64,000 bases of DNA. Origin: Pseudomonadota bacterium (GTDB lineage Bacteria > Pseudomonadota > Alphaproteobacteria > Rhizobiales > Rhizobiaceae). The DNA lies in assembly GCA_023444445.1 (NCBI GenBank), contig JAEXMK010000129.1, positions 1-64,000 of the forward strand, given 5' to 3'. Below the pieces are notes generated by a model, which saw only the letters and a list, made by a program, of their open reading frames with translations, was not told the origin of the DNA and did no database searches. This document shows, one piece after another, positions 10,535 to 19,156 of this stretch; position 1 is the first letter of the stretch, and each line of letters starts with the position of its first letter. The translations under genes were made by a program, and so were the position numbers.

Positions 10535-11331
10535 AATTATCCGCCCACGGCCTGCATTTTCATGCCGGCAATATCGATATCGTCCGCGACATTTCGCTTG
10601 ATGTCGGCTCCGGGGAATTTCTCGGCATCATCGGTCCGAACGGGTCCGGCAAGAGCACGCTTCTGTCCATGCTGGCCGGCATCCGCAAACCGCGCCGGGG
10701 ACACGTTACGCTTGGTGAGGTTCCACTTGGCTCATTGGGGCGGCGCGAGCTTGCCCGCCGGCTCGCCTTCGTTGAGCAGCAGGCTGAAACCACCGAGCGC
10801 ATCACTGCGCGGCAGGCGGTAGAACTTGGACGGACGCCCTATCTCGGCCCGCTTTCCGCCTGGTCGCAGAATGACGACGCCATCGTTGATGCCGCGCTTG
10901 CCAATGTGGATATGGCCGACAAGGCGGAGCGGAGCTGGCACCACCTTTCCGGCGGTGAACGGCAGCGCCTGCATATTGCAAGAGCCCTGGCGCAGGAGCC
11001 GCACATCCTGCTGCTTGACGAACCAACCAATCACCTCGATATCGGACACCAGATCGGCCTGCTTGATCTGGTGCGCCGGCAGGGGCTGACGGTTGTGGCG
11101 GCGCTGCATGATCTCAATCATGCCGCCATGTTCTGCGACCGCGTCGCCATCATGCATCGGGGCGAGATGATCGCGGCCGGGCCGCCGCGCGAGGTCCTGA
11201 CGGCGGCAAGGATCGCCGACGTTTTCGGGGTTGAATGTGCGGTCAGCACCGATGAGGGCGGTTTTTCCCATATTCGTTTTCTGCCGGCCCATGGGCGGGT
11301 TGATCCAACAAGGAAAGTACTGGCACGATGA
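10531..11331 (+). CDS. ABC transporter ATP-binding protein (BtuD/FecE-like)
   Basis: The 266-residue ATPase carries Walker A GPNGSGKST, signature HLSGGERQRLHIARAL, Walker B ILLLDEPTNHLD and the H-loop ALHDLNHA. These are typical of importers for B12, haem and ferric siderophores. ATG at 10531 overlaps the permease stop codon; the frame stays open upstream but that is inside the permease. The gene ends in another ATGA overlap with the pseudoazurin gene, which is unusual for a B12 importer. Confidence 0.92.
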   Translation: MKLSAHGLHFHAGNIDIVRDISLDVGSGEFLGIIGPNGSGKSTLLSMLAGIRKPRRGHVTLGEVPLGSLGRRELARRLAFVEQQAETTERITARQAVELGRTPYLGPLSAWSQNDDAIVDAALANVDMADKAERSWHHLSGGERQRLHIARALAQEPHILLLDEPTNHLDIGHQIGLLDLVRRQGLTVVAALHDLNHAAMFCDRVAIMHRGEMIAAGPPREVLTAARIADVFGVECAVSTDEGGFSHIRFLPAHGRVDPTRKVLAR

Positions 11332-11807
11332 AGACATCGACGACACTCGCAAGCACCGCCGCAAAGGCCAGGCTTTTTTGCGCCGCTGCCGCAATTGCGG
11401 TGGTGGCCACCGGATTTCCCCTTCATGCTTCAGCCGAGATTTTCGAGGTGAAGATGCTGAACCGGGGTGAAAAAGGCCCGATGGTGTTCGAGCCCGATTT
11501 CCTGGAAATCGCACCAGGCGACCGCGTGCGCTTCGTTCCCACCCACAAGAGCCACAACGCCGCGACCATTGATGGCATGGTCCCGGAGGGTGTCGAGGGG
11601 TTCAAAAGCCGGATCAATGATGAGTTCGAGACCGCGTTCGAAAAGCCGGGCTTTTACGGCATCAAATGCTCGCCGCATTACGGAATGGGCATGGTCATGC
11701 TGATCAAGGTGGGCGATGCAGCCCTGCCGCAAAGCTATAAGGAAGTCGACGTGCCCGGTCGGGCAAAGCCACGTCTTGATGATCTTTTCGAGCAGGCGGA
11801 AAAATGA
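11328..11807 (+). CDS. Pseudoazurin (type 1 copper protein)
   Basis: A 159-residue secreted cupredoxin. A signal peptide (to about HASA) precedes the mature domain EIFEVKMLNRGEKGPMVFEP. The type 1 copper ligands are visible: His in THKSHNAATI, and Cys, His and Met in KCSPHYGMGM, in the canonical pseudoazurin spacing. The protein is a periplasmic one-electron carrier, best known as donor to copper nitrite reductase. No denitrification gene is nearby. Instead its start overlaps the stop of the ABC ATPase, placing it under the cobalamin riboswitch. Its job in this operon is unknown; a redox or metal-handling partner for the importer is speculation. Confidence 0.9.
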   Translation: MKTSTTLASTAAKARLFCAAAAIAVVATGFPLHASAEIFEVKMLNRGEKGPMVFEPDFLEIAPGDRVRFVPTHKSHNAATIDGMVPEGVEGFKSRINDEFETAFEKPGFYGIKCSPHYGMGMVMLIKVGDAALPQSYKEVDVPGRAKPRLDDLFEQAEK

Positions 11808-11876
11808 GTATTCTGCGGAAGTCTTGGGAGTGGCCGTCTGGATTTTTCTGCATGCAGACGAAGCCCGGAAACCTTT

Positions 11877-11968
11877 CGTCCGTCATGCTCGGCCTGTCCC
11901 GAGCTTCCGCAACACTTTAATTTTGCGATACGTGATTGGATCCTTGAGACAGGCCCGAGGAGGACGTC
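11877..11968. repeat. REP-like degenerate inverted repeat
   Basis: The left arm (11881-11904, CGTCATGCTCGGCCTGTCCC onward) and right arm (11939-11966) are imperfect inverted copies separated by about 35 bases. The GTCAT-CTCGG-CTGTCCCGAG pattern resembles palindromic intergenic repeats common in rhizobia. It lies between convergent genes and could act as a terminator for both. Confidence 0.65.
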
Positions 11969-12003
11969 GTGTATGCGGATAGTGAAGGGGACTGCGGCCT
12001 TCC

Positions 12004-12828
12004 TCAGCCCTTGCTAGAAGTATCCGGCTTCACCGCACACACCGCATATCGATGCTGCAGCCCGCGCAGGATGCCCTTCAGCAGGCTGAAGTTTTTCGCC
12101 TGGGCGCGATGGATGGCCTGAAGTTCCTGATCGATCGAGACAGGCTCGAAACCGGCCGCATGCAACATCGTCGCGACATCGCCGGCCCTTGCACCCTTCG
12201 AAAAATAGACCCGCGAGAGAATGCTGTTGAAGGTGTTTTCCGGGTCCGCCGGCTTGTGCGGCTGGTCCGGTTTGACGAGGCCGATACTCTCCAGGCCGGC
12301 GGCCAGTTTTTTCACCAGCTTTTCGCGCCAGCCGGTATTCACGAAATCGCCGTCGACGATCAGAAGCCGCCCGCCGGGTTTCAGAACACGGAACCATTCG
12401 GCAAAGCTTGCCTGCGGGTCCACCAGCGTCCAGACGAGATGGCGGGTGATAATGACGTCGGCGCTTTCATCCGGCTCCATCGTATTTTCGGCATCGCCGA
12501 CAAAAAAGCGGATGTTGCGCCCACGGCTTTTCGCCTTTTCCCGGGCAAGGGCCAGCATCGTTTCCGACCAGTCCATGCCGGTGACCTGAAAACCGAGATC
12601 ATCCATGAGATGCGAGATGACGCCGGTACCACTGGCAAGATCAAGCGCCTTGCGGCGCTCGCCGCGGCCCAGATGTTTCAGGATAAGCGCGTGCCAGGCT
12701 TCACGTTCGTCTTCGGAGAAAATTTCGTGTCCGGGTGAGAGGTCGAAAGTCGCGGCGCGGCCGGACCAATAGGCCTTTATCTCGTCTCTAAGACTGTCGT
12801 TTTTACCGTAATGGATAGTGTCGATCAT
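12004..12828 (-). CDS. Class I SAM-dependent methyltransferase
   Basis: The 274-residue cytoplasmic protein has the Rossmann SAM-binding motif LDLASGTGVISHLMDDLGF near residues 62-80, motif II region ITRHLVWTL, and the motif III strand LKPGGRLLIVDGD. It belongs to the broad UbiE/small-molecule methyltransferase group. It diverges from a two-binding-protein iron/B12-type ABC operon, with a perfect RirA-type box in the 113-bp spacer. Co-regulation by iron and a role in modifying a siderophore or metallophore is therefore plausible but unproven. The C-terminal third (about 180-260) is family-specific and may bind the acceptor. Confidence 0.8.
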   Translation of the reverse strand: MIDTIHYGKNDSLRDEIKAYWSGRAATFDLSPGHEIFSEDEREAWHALILKHLGRGERRKALDLASGTGVISHLMDDLGFQVTGMDWSETMLALAREKAKSRGRNIRFFVGDAENTMEPDESADVIITRHLVWTLVDPQASFAEWFRVLKPGGRLLIVDGDFVNTGWREKLVKKLAAGLESIGLVKPDQPHKPADPENTFNSILSRVYFSKGARAGDVATMLHAAGFEPVSIDQELQAIHRAQAKNFSLLKGILRGLQHRYAVCAVKPDTSSKG

Positions 12829-12881
12829 TGGTCTTCAGCTCATGCACCGGTCAGTTAAGAATGGCTCTAAAACATAAATGT

Positions 12882-12896
12882 TGACTAGTACAGTCA
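12882..12896. promoter_or_regulatory. RirA-type iron-responsive operator
   Basis: TGACTAGTACAGTCA fits the iron-responsive operator pattern TGA-N9-TCA and has perfect 5-bp inverted arms (TGACT/AGTCA). It sits between the divergent methyltransferase and the importer, about 45 bases before the latter's ATG. RirA is the Rhizobiaceae iron repressor known to use such sites; occupancy is predicted only. Confidence 0.65.
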
Positions 12897-12941
12897 GAAA
12901 ATAATACAGCCGCGCCAGTCAACACTGGAGAGCAATATCCG

Positions 12942-14075
12942 ATGCGCATTTCAGCCAAATCCGCGGCACTTGCCCTTGGCCTTCTCGTATCTGCCGCATG
13001 GCCGGCATTTGCCGAAAAGGTCACCGTCAAGGATGTCACGGGCCGCGATGTCGAAGTCAATGTGCCCGTTTCGCATGTGATCCTCGGCGAAGGCCGGCAG
13101 ATCTATTTCCTGGCTGCGCTCGACAAGGAAAACCCTTTCCAGCATGTGGTGGGCTGGCGTGACGACCTTGGCAAAGCCGACCCGGAAACCTATGCGGCCT
13201 ATCTCGCGAAGTATCCTGAGATTGCCAAGCTTCCGACTTTTGGCGGCATGAAGGACGGCACCTTCGATATCGAGCAGGCCATTGCGCTGAAGCCTGATGT
13301 CATCCTGATGAACATCGACGCGAAGACGGCCACGCAGGAGGCCGGTTACATCGAGAAACTCGAGAAGGTTGGCATTCCGCTGGTCTATGTTGATTTCCGT
13401 GAAAAGCCTATGGAAAACACCGAGCCGAGCATGCGCCTCATGGGCAAGCTGACGGGCAAGGAAAAGATCGCCGAGGACTTCATCAAGTTCCGCGCTGATG
13501 CCATCGCCAAGGTCACTGATACGCTTGAAAAGGCAAATCCGAAGAGGCCCGTCGTGTTCATGGAACGCGCCGGCGGTTACTCCGACGATTGCTGCATGTC
13601 CTTCGGCAACGAGAATTTCGGCAGGATGGTCGAGCTTGCCGGCGGCATCAATATGGCCAAGGACATCATTCCCGGCACTTTTGGTAACGTCAATCCGGAA
13701 CAGATCATCGCCTCCAACCCGGAGCAGATCATCATCACCGGCGGCAACTGGGACGGTTATGTTCCTGGTGGCAACTGGGTCGGCGTCGGTTATGGCGCGG
13801 ATATGAAGGAAGCCCATCGCAAGCTTGAAAACCTTACCAAGCGTCCGGCTTTCACCGGCGTGCAGGCGGTCAAGGACGGCAATGTCCACGCCATCTGGCA
13901 CCAGTTCTACAACAACCCGTACCAGTTCGTGGCTATCCAGGAAATCGCCAAGTGGCTGCATCCTGATCTCTTCAGGGATCTCGACCCCGAGGCCACCTTC
14001 AAGGAACTGCATGCACGCTTCCTGCCGCTTGACTACAAGCCCGGCTACTTCGTGTCGCTGAAGGACGCGAAGTAA
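12942..14075 (+). CDS. Periplasmic binding protein 1 of a Fe-siderophore/haem-type ABC importer
   Basis: A 377-residue secreted binding protein (signal peptide ending near AFAE, residue about 24) of the COG0614 family. Landmarks are VKDVTGRDVEVNVPVSHVIL, the paired lobes around KPDVILMNI, an Asp-Asp-Cys-Cys stretch (SDDCCMSFGNENFG) and a C-terminal HAIWHQFYNNPYQF. The last two features are shared with the next gene, its tandem paralogue. It is the first gene of a four-gene operon with a permease and ATPase. The RirA-type box upstream suggests expression under iron limitation. The ligand could be a ferric siderophore or haem. Confidence 0.85.
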   Translation: MRISAKSAALALGLLVSAAWPAFAEKVTVKDVTGRDVEVNVPVSHVILGEGRQIYFLAALDKENPFQHVVGWRDDLGKADPETYAAYLAKYPEIAKLPTFGGMKDGTFDIEQAIALKPDVILMNIDAKTATQEAGYIEKLEKVGIPLVYVDFREKPMENTEPSMRLMGKLTGKEKIAEDFIKFRADAIAKVTDTLEKANPKRPVVFMERAGGYSDDCCMSFGNENFGRMVELAGGINMAKDIIPGTFGNVNPEQIIASNPEQIIITGGNWDGYVPGGNWVGVGYGADMKEAHRKLENLTKRPAFTGVQAVKDGNVHAIWHQFYNNPYQFVAIQEIAKWLHPDLFRDLDPEATFKELHARFLPLDYKPGYFVSLKDAK

Positions 14076-14112
14076 TTCAGGGACGGTGAAGGGGAGCGCC
14101 GTCCGATCGATG

Positions 14113-14140
14113 GATGAAGCCGCAGCGATGCGGTTTCATC
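14113..14140 (+). other. Strong intercistronic RNA hairpin
   Basis: A 12-bp stem (14113-14124 with 14129-14140, one G-U pair) with a four-base loop lies between the two binding-protein genes. There is no clear T-run, so it is more likely an mRNA stability or partial read-through element than a full terminator. It may set a higher level of the first binding protein. Confidence 0.6.
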
Positions 14141-14171
14141 GTTCTGCTTAGGAACTCAGTGAGGATTTCTC

Positions 14172-15311
14172 ATGCGGCTCAACGCTCTCAGGCATCTTGC
14201 GGTGCTCGCCTTTTCCCTTCTCGCCGTTACGGCACATGCCGGGGAGATTACCGACGTCGCTGGGCGTAAGGTCGAGCTAGACCTGCCGGCCAAGCGCATC
14301 ATCGTTGGCGAGGCTCGCCAGGTGCATGTGATCGCTGCGCTCAAGGGCGATCACACCTTCGATACCATCGTCGGCTGGCGTGACGATCTTCTCAAGAAGG
14401 ACCCGGACAGCTACGCCGCCTATGTCGAGCGTTTCCCCGAGATCGAAAAACTGCCGCGTTTCGGGTATGTGCCGCAGGGCGATTTCAGCCTGGAAACGGC
14501 CATCACCCTGTCGCCGGACGTGATCACCCTCAATCTGGAAGCGGAAAAGTCCGCGAAGGAAAGTGGTTTCGAAGACAAGGCCGCGGCCGCCGGTATCAAG
14601 GTCATCTATCTCGATTTTCGTCTGAATCCCGAAAAAAACAGCGAAGCCTCCATCGAAATCCTCGGCAAACTCTTTGGTGCAGAAAGGCGCGCCAAGGAAT
14701 TCATCGCCTATCGACGTGCTGAAATCGCCCGCGTGACCGATCGCCTTGCCGGCGTCAAGGACCTGAAGCGCCCCAAGGTCTTCATCGAACGTGCACCTGG
14801 CATTTCCGGTGAGGACAATTGCTGCCGCACCTTTGGTCCGGTCAATTTCGGCGCGATGGTCGATCTCGCCGGCGGTCACAATATCGCCGACGGTATCATC
14901 AAGACGACCTTCGGTGATCTCAATCCCGAGCAGCTCGTGATCGCCGATCCCGACCACGTCATCGTCACCGGCTCCAACTGGGCGGCCGAATCCGATATAA
15001 ACCAGTTCGTTCCCGTCGGACGTGGCGCCGATATGGCCCTTTCCCGCGAGAGGCTTGCCAATCTGATGAAGCGCACGCCGTTTCCGGAACTGAACGCCGT
15101 CAAGCAAGGCAATGTCCACGCCGTCTGGCACCAGTTCTACGGCGCGCCTTACGAGTTCTTCCCGATCCAGCAATTCGCCAAGTGGTTTCATGCCGATCTC
15201 TTTGCCGATCTCGATCCGGAAAAGAATTTTGAGGAATTCCACCGGAAATTCCTCCCCATCACCTATAAGCCGGGCTATTTCGCCTCGCTCGAAAAAGGTT
15301 TGAACCAATGA
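14172..15311 (+). CDS. Periplasmic binding protein 2 of the same importer (tandem paralogue)
   Basis: The 379-residue protein has a signal peptide to about THAG and parallels the preceding binding protein throughout. It shows ITDVAGRKVELDLPAKRIIV, TIVGWRDDLLKKDPDSYAAY, a vicinal cysteine pair in EDNCCRTFGPVNFG and HAVWHQFYGAPYEFFPIQQF. It overlaps the permease gene by 4 bases, so it is the copy directly coupled to the transporter. Two diverged receptors for one permease suggest two ligands or two affinity ranges. The tandem arrangement is best explained by local duplication. Confidence 0.85.
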   Translation: MRLNALRHLAVLAFSLLAVTAHAGEITDVAGRKVELDLPAKRIIVGEARQVHVIAALKGDHTFDTIVGWRDDLLKKDPDSYAAYVERFPEIEKLPRFGYVPQGDFSLETAITLSPDVITLNLEAEKSAKESGFEDKAAAAGIKVIYLDFRLNPEKNSEASIEILGKLFGAERRAKEFIAYRRAEIARVTDRLAGVKDLKRPKVFIERAPGISGEDNCCRTFGPVNFGAMVDLAGGHNIADGIIKTTFGDLNPEQLVIADPDHVIVTGSNWAAESDINQFVPVGRGADMALSRERLANLMKRTPFPELNAVKQGNVHAVWHQFYGAPYEFFPIQQFAKWFHADLFADLDPEKNFEEFHRKFLPITYKPGYFASLEKGLNQ

Positions 15312-16375
15312 CTTCGCTGAATGAAAGCGCCGTTGGCGTCAGCGGGCGCGATCAATACCGCGCCCTTGCCGCGCGCAGGATCCTCATCCTCGTCGGGCTT
15401 TTCCTTGCCCTGTGTTTCAGCATGGCCGCAGACATGGCACTCGGCCCGGCGCGTTATACGTTCTCCGAAGTTCTGGCGACCATCGCCGACCCGGCAGCCG
15501 TCGGAAACCAGCTTCGGGTGGTGATCTGGGATATCCGCATGCCGATCGCGCTGATGGCGGTTACCGTGGGTGCCTCCCTTTCTGTTGCGGGCGCGCAGAT
15601 GCAGACCATCCTGTCCAACCCGCTCGCCAGTCCCTTCACGCTCGGCATTTCGGCTGCTGCAAGCTTCGGCGCGGCGCTGGCGCTTGTCGGTGGCGTGGCG
15701 ATCTTTCCGGGAGCGGTGCATTACATGGTGCCGATCAACGCCTTCATCATGGCTATGGTCGCCGCGCTCTTCATCCATTTCGCTTCAACGATGCGGGGCG
15801 TGACGGTGGAAACCATCGTGCTACTTGGTATCGCCCTCGTTTTCACCTTCAATGCGGCGCTATCGCTGCTCGAATATCTGGCGTCCGAACAGGCACTCGC
15901 TGCCGTGGTTTTCTGGACCATGGGCAGCCTGACCAAGGCGACCTGGGACAAGGTTTACATCACGGGTGCCATCCTGCTGGTCACCGTGCCGCTGTTCATG
16001 CGCAATGCCTGGGCGCTGACGGCGCTGAGGCTTGGCGACGACAAGGCTGCCAGCATGGGCATCAATGTACGCAGGCTGCGCCTGACGACCATGCTGACGG
16101 TCAGCCTTCTGGCCGCCATTCCGGTTTCCTTCGTCGGCACCATCGGGTTCGTCGGGCTGGTCGGTCCGCACATCGCCCGTATGGTGGTGGGTGAAGACCA
16201 GCGTTTCTTCCTACCGGGCTCGATCATCTGCGGCGCGCTGCTTCTGTCGGCAACCTCGGTCATCAGCAAAATCCTCATTCCCGGTGCGATCCTGCCGATC
16301 GGCGTCATCACGGCGCTTGTTGGCGTACCTTTCTTCTTCGCGCTCATTTTCGGCAATAGGAGACGCGCATGGTAA
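15308..16375 (+). CDS. FecCD-family ABC transporter permease
   Basis: A 355-residue multi-pass membrane protein. Family motifs include VAGAQMQTILSNPLASPFTL (around residue 95-115) and the cytoplasmic coupling region GTIGFVGLVGPHIARMVVGE (around 280-300). It begins in the stop of binding protein 2 (ATGA) and its last codons overlap the ATPase start by 7 bases. It would form the homodimeric channel for a ferric siderophore, haem or corrinoid. Confidence 0.9.
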   Translation: MTSLNESAVGVSGRDQYRALAARRILILVGLFLALCFSMAADMALGPARYTFSEVLATIADPAAVGNQLRVVIWDIRMPIALMAVTVGASLSVAGAQMQTILSNPLASPFTLGISAAASFGAALALVGGVAIFPGAVHYMVPINAFIMAMVAALFIHFASTMRGVTVETIVLLGIALVFTFNAALSLLEYLASEQALAAVVFWTMGSLTKATWDKVYITGAILLVTVPLFMRNAWALTALRLGDDKAASMGINVRRLRLTTMLTVSLLAAIPVSFVGTIGFVGLVGPHIARMVVGEDQRFFLPGSIICGALLLSATSVISKILIPGAILPIGVITALVGVPFFFALIFGNRRRAW

Positions 16376-17121
16376 TGCTCGCACTGAAGGATGTCGGGGC
16401 TGCCTATGGCCGCACCACGGTCCTCTCCAAGGTCGGCATCGACACGCTGGAAAGCGGCAGTGTTACGGCCGTGATCGGCCCTAACGCCGCCGGCAAGTCG
16501 ACGCTTTTCAAGCGTATCGCCAGCCTCATTTCCGGCCCGGGCCTGGTTGAACTGTCGGACACGGCCCGCGGCAACCGCGCCATCTGCTACATGCCGCAGG
16601 ATACCGGTGCCAACGCCGTGCTGACGGTTTACGAATCCGTGCTTCTTTCCGCCAACCAGGGCGGTGGCTGGCGCGTTCACGATGATGAGCTGTTCGAGAT
16701 CGACGCTATTCTCAAGGCGCTGAAAATCCACGATCTTGCCTTCCGCGGCCTCGGCGAACTGTCCGGCGGCCAGCGGCAGCTTGTGTCGCTGGCACAGGCG
16801 CTCGCCCGCAAGCCGGAAGTGCTGCTGATGGACGAGCCGACCTCCGCGCTCGATCTTCACAGGCAGATCGAGGTTTTGGGGTTCGTCTCCGATCTCGCAC
16901 AGAAGACCGGCATGATCGTGCTGATCGCCCTGCATGACCTCAACCATGCGCTTCGGTATTGTGAAAATACGATGGTGATTGCGCGCGGTGAAATGGTGGT
17001 GAGCGGCAGCACCGAAGCGGTGATTACGCCTGCCATGCTGCGCGATATCTATCGCATCGATGCGCGCATCGAGCCATGCTCGCAGGGCAGGCCGATGGTT
17101 ATCGTCGACGGGGCGATCTGA
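16369..17121 (+). CDS. ABC transporter ATP-binding protein (FecE/HmuV-like)
   Basis: The 250-residue ATPase has Walker A GPNAAGKST (with Ala-Ala replacing the more common Gly-Ser), signature ELSGGQRQLVSLAQAL, Walker [13 protein letters not shown] and H-loop ALHDLNHA. It closes the four-gene importer operon. No terminator-like stem was recognised in the 120 bases before the type I secretion gene, so read-through is possible. Confidence 0.9.
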   Translation: MVMLALKDVGAAYGRTTVLSKVGIDTLESGSVTAVIGPNAAGKSTLFKRIASLISGPGLVELSDTARGNRAICYMPQDTGANAVLTVYESVLLSANQGGGWRVHDDELFEIDAILKALKIHDLAFRGLGELSGGQRQLVSLAQALARKPEVLLMDEPTSALDLHRQIEVLGFVSDLAQKTGMIVLIALHDLNHALRYCENTMVIARGEMVVSGSTEAVITPAMLRDIYRIDARIEPCSQGRPMVIVDGAI

Positions 17122-17260
17122 CAGCCGCGGCGGTGTATGCACAGTCTGGTAGGTAATTTGTTGTGGTACAAGGCCGAAGCAAATGCCGTTATCTTTAAGA
17201 TGAAAGTTCGACCGGTGCCGCTTCATTCTGCGGTGCGGGCACATCGTGACCCAAGGTTGG

Positions 17261-19156
17261 ATGTCATATCATTTCATCGACGCTTGCCGCGTAAAGGGAA
17301 ACCAGGCTGTGTTCTTCCAGAACCACCAGCAGATACCGTCGCAGTCATTCGCCGCGGCGGTTGTTGCGCCCCTCAAAGGCACATTTCTGGGCGTCGCCCT
17401 AGTCAGCGGCGTAGTCAACATACTCGCGCTGACGTCGCCACTCTTCATGCTCCAGGTCTATGACCGGGTGCTCGCCAGCGGCAGCCTGCCGACGCTCGCC
17501 GGGCTCGCGCTGCTTGCACTTGGCCTTTACGGTTTCCAGTGCCTGCTTGATATCATCCGCGCCCGTGTTCTGATCCGCATCGGCGAAGATTTCGACATGC
17601 GTTATTCCGGCAGGGTGCATGATGCGGTGGTGCGCCTGCCGCTCGTCAATCGCATGCCGGGCGACGGGCTGCAGCCGTTGCGCGATCTGGACAATGTGCG
17701 TGGCTTCCTCTCCGGCACGGGTCCATCGGCCTTTTTCGATCTGCCGTGGATGCCGCTTTATCTCGGCATATGTTTTCTCTTTCATGTCTGGATCGGCGTG
17801 ACCGCACTCGCTGGTGCCGTGCTGCTGGTATCCCTCACGATCCTCACGCATATCTTTTCGCAAAAGCCGATCCGCGACACCATGGTGGAAAACATGGCAC
17901 GCAACCGGCAGCTGGAAGCATCTCGCCGCAATGCAGAGGTCGTGCAGGCCATGGGGCTGGGCCGCCGGCTCGGCCAACGCTGGCAGAATTCCAACGAGGC
18001 CTATCTCGCCGCCAACCGCAAGGCGGGCGATGCGGCGGGCGGTCTCGGCAATATCGCGAAATCGCTGCGCGTCGTGCTGCAATCGGCCATTCTGGCGGTG
18101 GGAGCCTGGCTGGTCATCAGGCAGGAAGCCTCGGGCGGCGTGATGATCGCGAGCTCGATCATGATGGGCCGGGCACTGGCGCCTGTCGATCTCGCCATTT
18201 CCAACTGGAAGTCCTTCGTTGCCGCCCGGCAGAGCTGGGCGCGGCTTAGAGAGCTGTTTGCGAAGATGCCCGCCAGTACCGCCGCCATGGCTCTGCCGAG
18301 ACCTGAAAAGGAATTGCGGGTCGAGAATGTCACCATTGTTCCGCCGGGAGACAGAAAACCCACCGTTACCGGGCTCGGTTTCGTCGTAACCGCTGGAAAT
18401 GCGCTGGGTGTCATCGGTCCTTCCGGCTCGGGCAAATCCACGCTTGCGCGCATTCTCACTGGTGTCTGGATGCCCGCTGCTGGCAAGGTGCGGCTGGATG
18501 GCGCGAGCTTCGATCAATGGGATCGCGAAGCGCTCGGCCGCCATATCGGTTATCTGCCGCAGGGGGTGGAGCTTTTCGATGGCACCATCGGCGAGAATAT
18601 TTCCCGTTTCGAGGACAATCCCGATCCAGAGGTCATCATCGCAGCCGCCAAGACGGCCGGTGCGCATGAACTGATCCTACGTTTTGAGAAAGGTTATGAC
18701 AGCAATATTGGCGAGGCGGGTTCTGCGCTTTCTGCCGGACAGCGCCAGCGTATCGGCCTTGCCCGCGCGCTTTACGGTGATCCTTTTATCGTGGTGCTGG
18801 ATGAGCCGAATGCCAATCTTGATGCCGAAGGCGAGGCCGCCGTGGTCAAGGCCATTACATCGGTCAAGGCGCGCGGCGGCATTGCTATTGTCGTTGCCCA
18901 CCGGCCGAGTGCCATCGGCGCCGTCGATTTCATTTTGATGATTGAAGAGGGGAGAATGAAGGCTGTCGGTCCACGCGACGAGGTGTTGTCGAAGGTGCTG
19001 CGCGCTCCGCAGGCGCAGGCGGCCAAGGGATTTACCGCAACGGCCCAGGCCGTCGCGCCGCTGCGCGTTGTTGCCAATGCCCAGCCCAAACCAGCGCTGG
19101 TGGACGATGTTCAGGATGAGGAGAGCCAGGAGGGAGATGCCGATGTCAAACATTGA
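17261..19156 (+). CDS. Type I secretion system ABC exporter (PrtD-like permease/ATPase)
   Basis: About 631 residues: an N-terminal exporter membrane domain (about 40-300, with LTSPLFMLQVYDRVL typical of PrtD/HasD proteins) and a nucleotide-binding domain with Walker A GPSGSGKST, signature LSAGQRQRIGLARAL and Walker B FIVVLDEPNANLD. It exports unfolded proteins directly to the outside with a membrane-fusion protein and a TolC-like channel. The start is uncertain: ATG at 17261, GTG at 17246 or GTG at 17309 (which has AAAGGG upstream and gives the family N-terminus). The C-terminus has a 60-residue extension rich in Ala, Gln and acidic residues. No substrate gene is adjacent. Confidence 0.88.
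   Translation: MSYHFIDACRVKGNQAVFFQNHQQIPSQSFAAAVVAPLKGTFLGVALVSGVVNILALTSPLFMLQVYDRVLASGSLPTLAGLALLALGLYGFQCLLDIIRARVLIRIGEDFDMRYSGRVHDAVVRLPLVNRMPGDGLQPLRDLDNVRGFLSGTGPSAFFDLPWMPLYLGICFLFHVWIGVTALAGAVLLVSLTILTHIFSQKPIRDTMVENMARNRQLEASRRNAEVVQAMGLGRRLGQRWQNSNEAYLAANRKAGDAAGGLGNIAKSLRVVLQSAILAVGAWLVIRQEASGGVMIASSIMMGRALAPVDLAISNWKSFVAARQSWARLRELFAKMPASTAAMALPRPEKELRVENVTIVPPGDRKPTVTGLGFVVTAGNALGVIGPSGSGKSTLARILTGVWMPAAGKVRLDGASFDQWDREALGRHIGYLPQGVELFDGTIGENISRFEDNPDPEVIIAAAKTAGAHELILRFEKGYDSNIGEAGSALSAGQRQRIGLARALYGDPFIVVLDEPNANLDAEGEAAVVKAITSVKARGGIAIVVAHRPSAIGAVDFILMIEEGRMKAVGPRDEVLSKVLRAPQAQAAKGFTATAQAVAPLRVVANAQPKPALVDDVQDEESQEGDADVKH

Noticed and set aside
11328..11807. Denitrification locus, suggested by the pseudoazurin
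   Set aside because: No nitrite, nitric oxide or nitrous oxide reductase gene is nearby; the gene overlaps a B12-type importer instead.
11877..11968. CRISPR-like or insertion-sequence ends in the intergenic repeats
   Set aside because: Only single inverted units occur, with no regular spacers, transposase or direct target duplications; they fit dispersed palindromic repeats.
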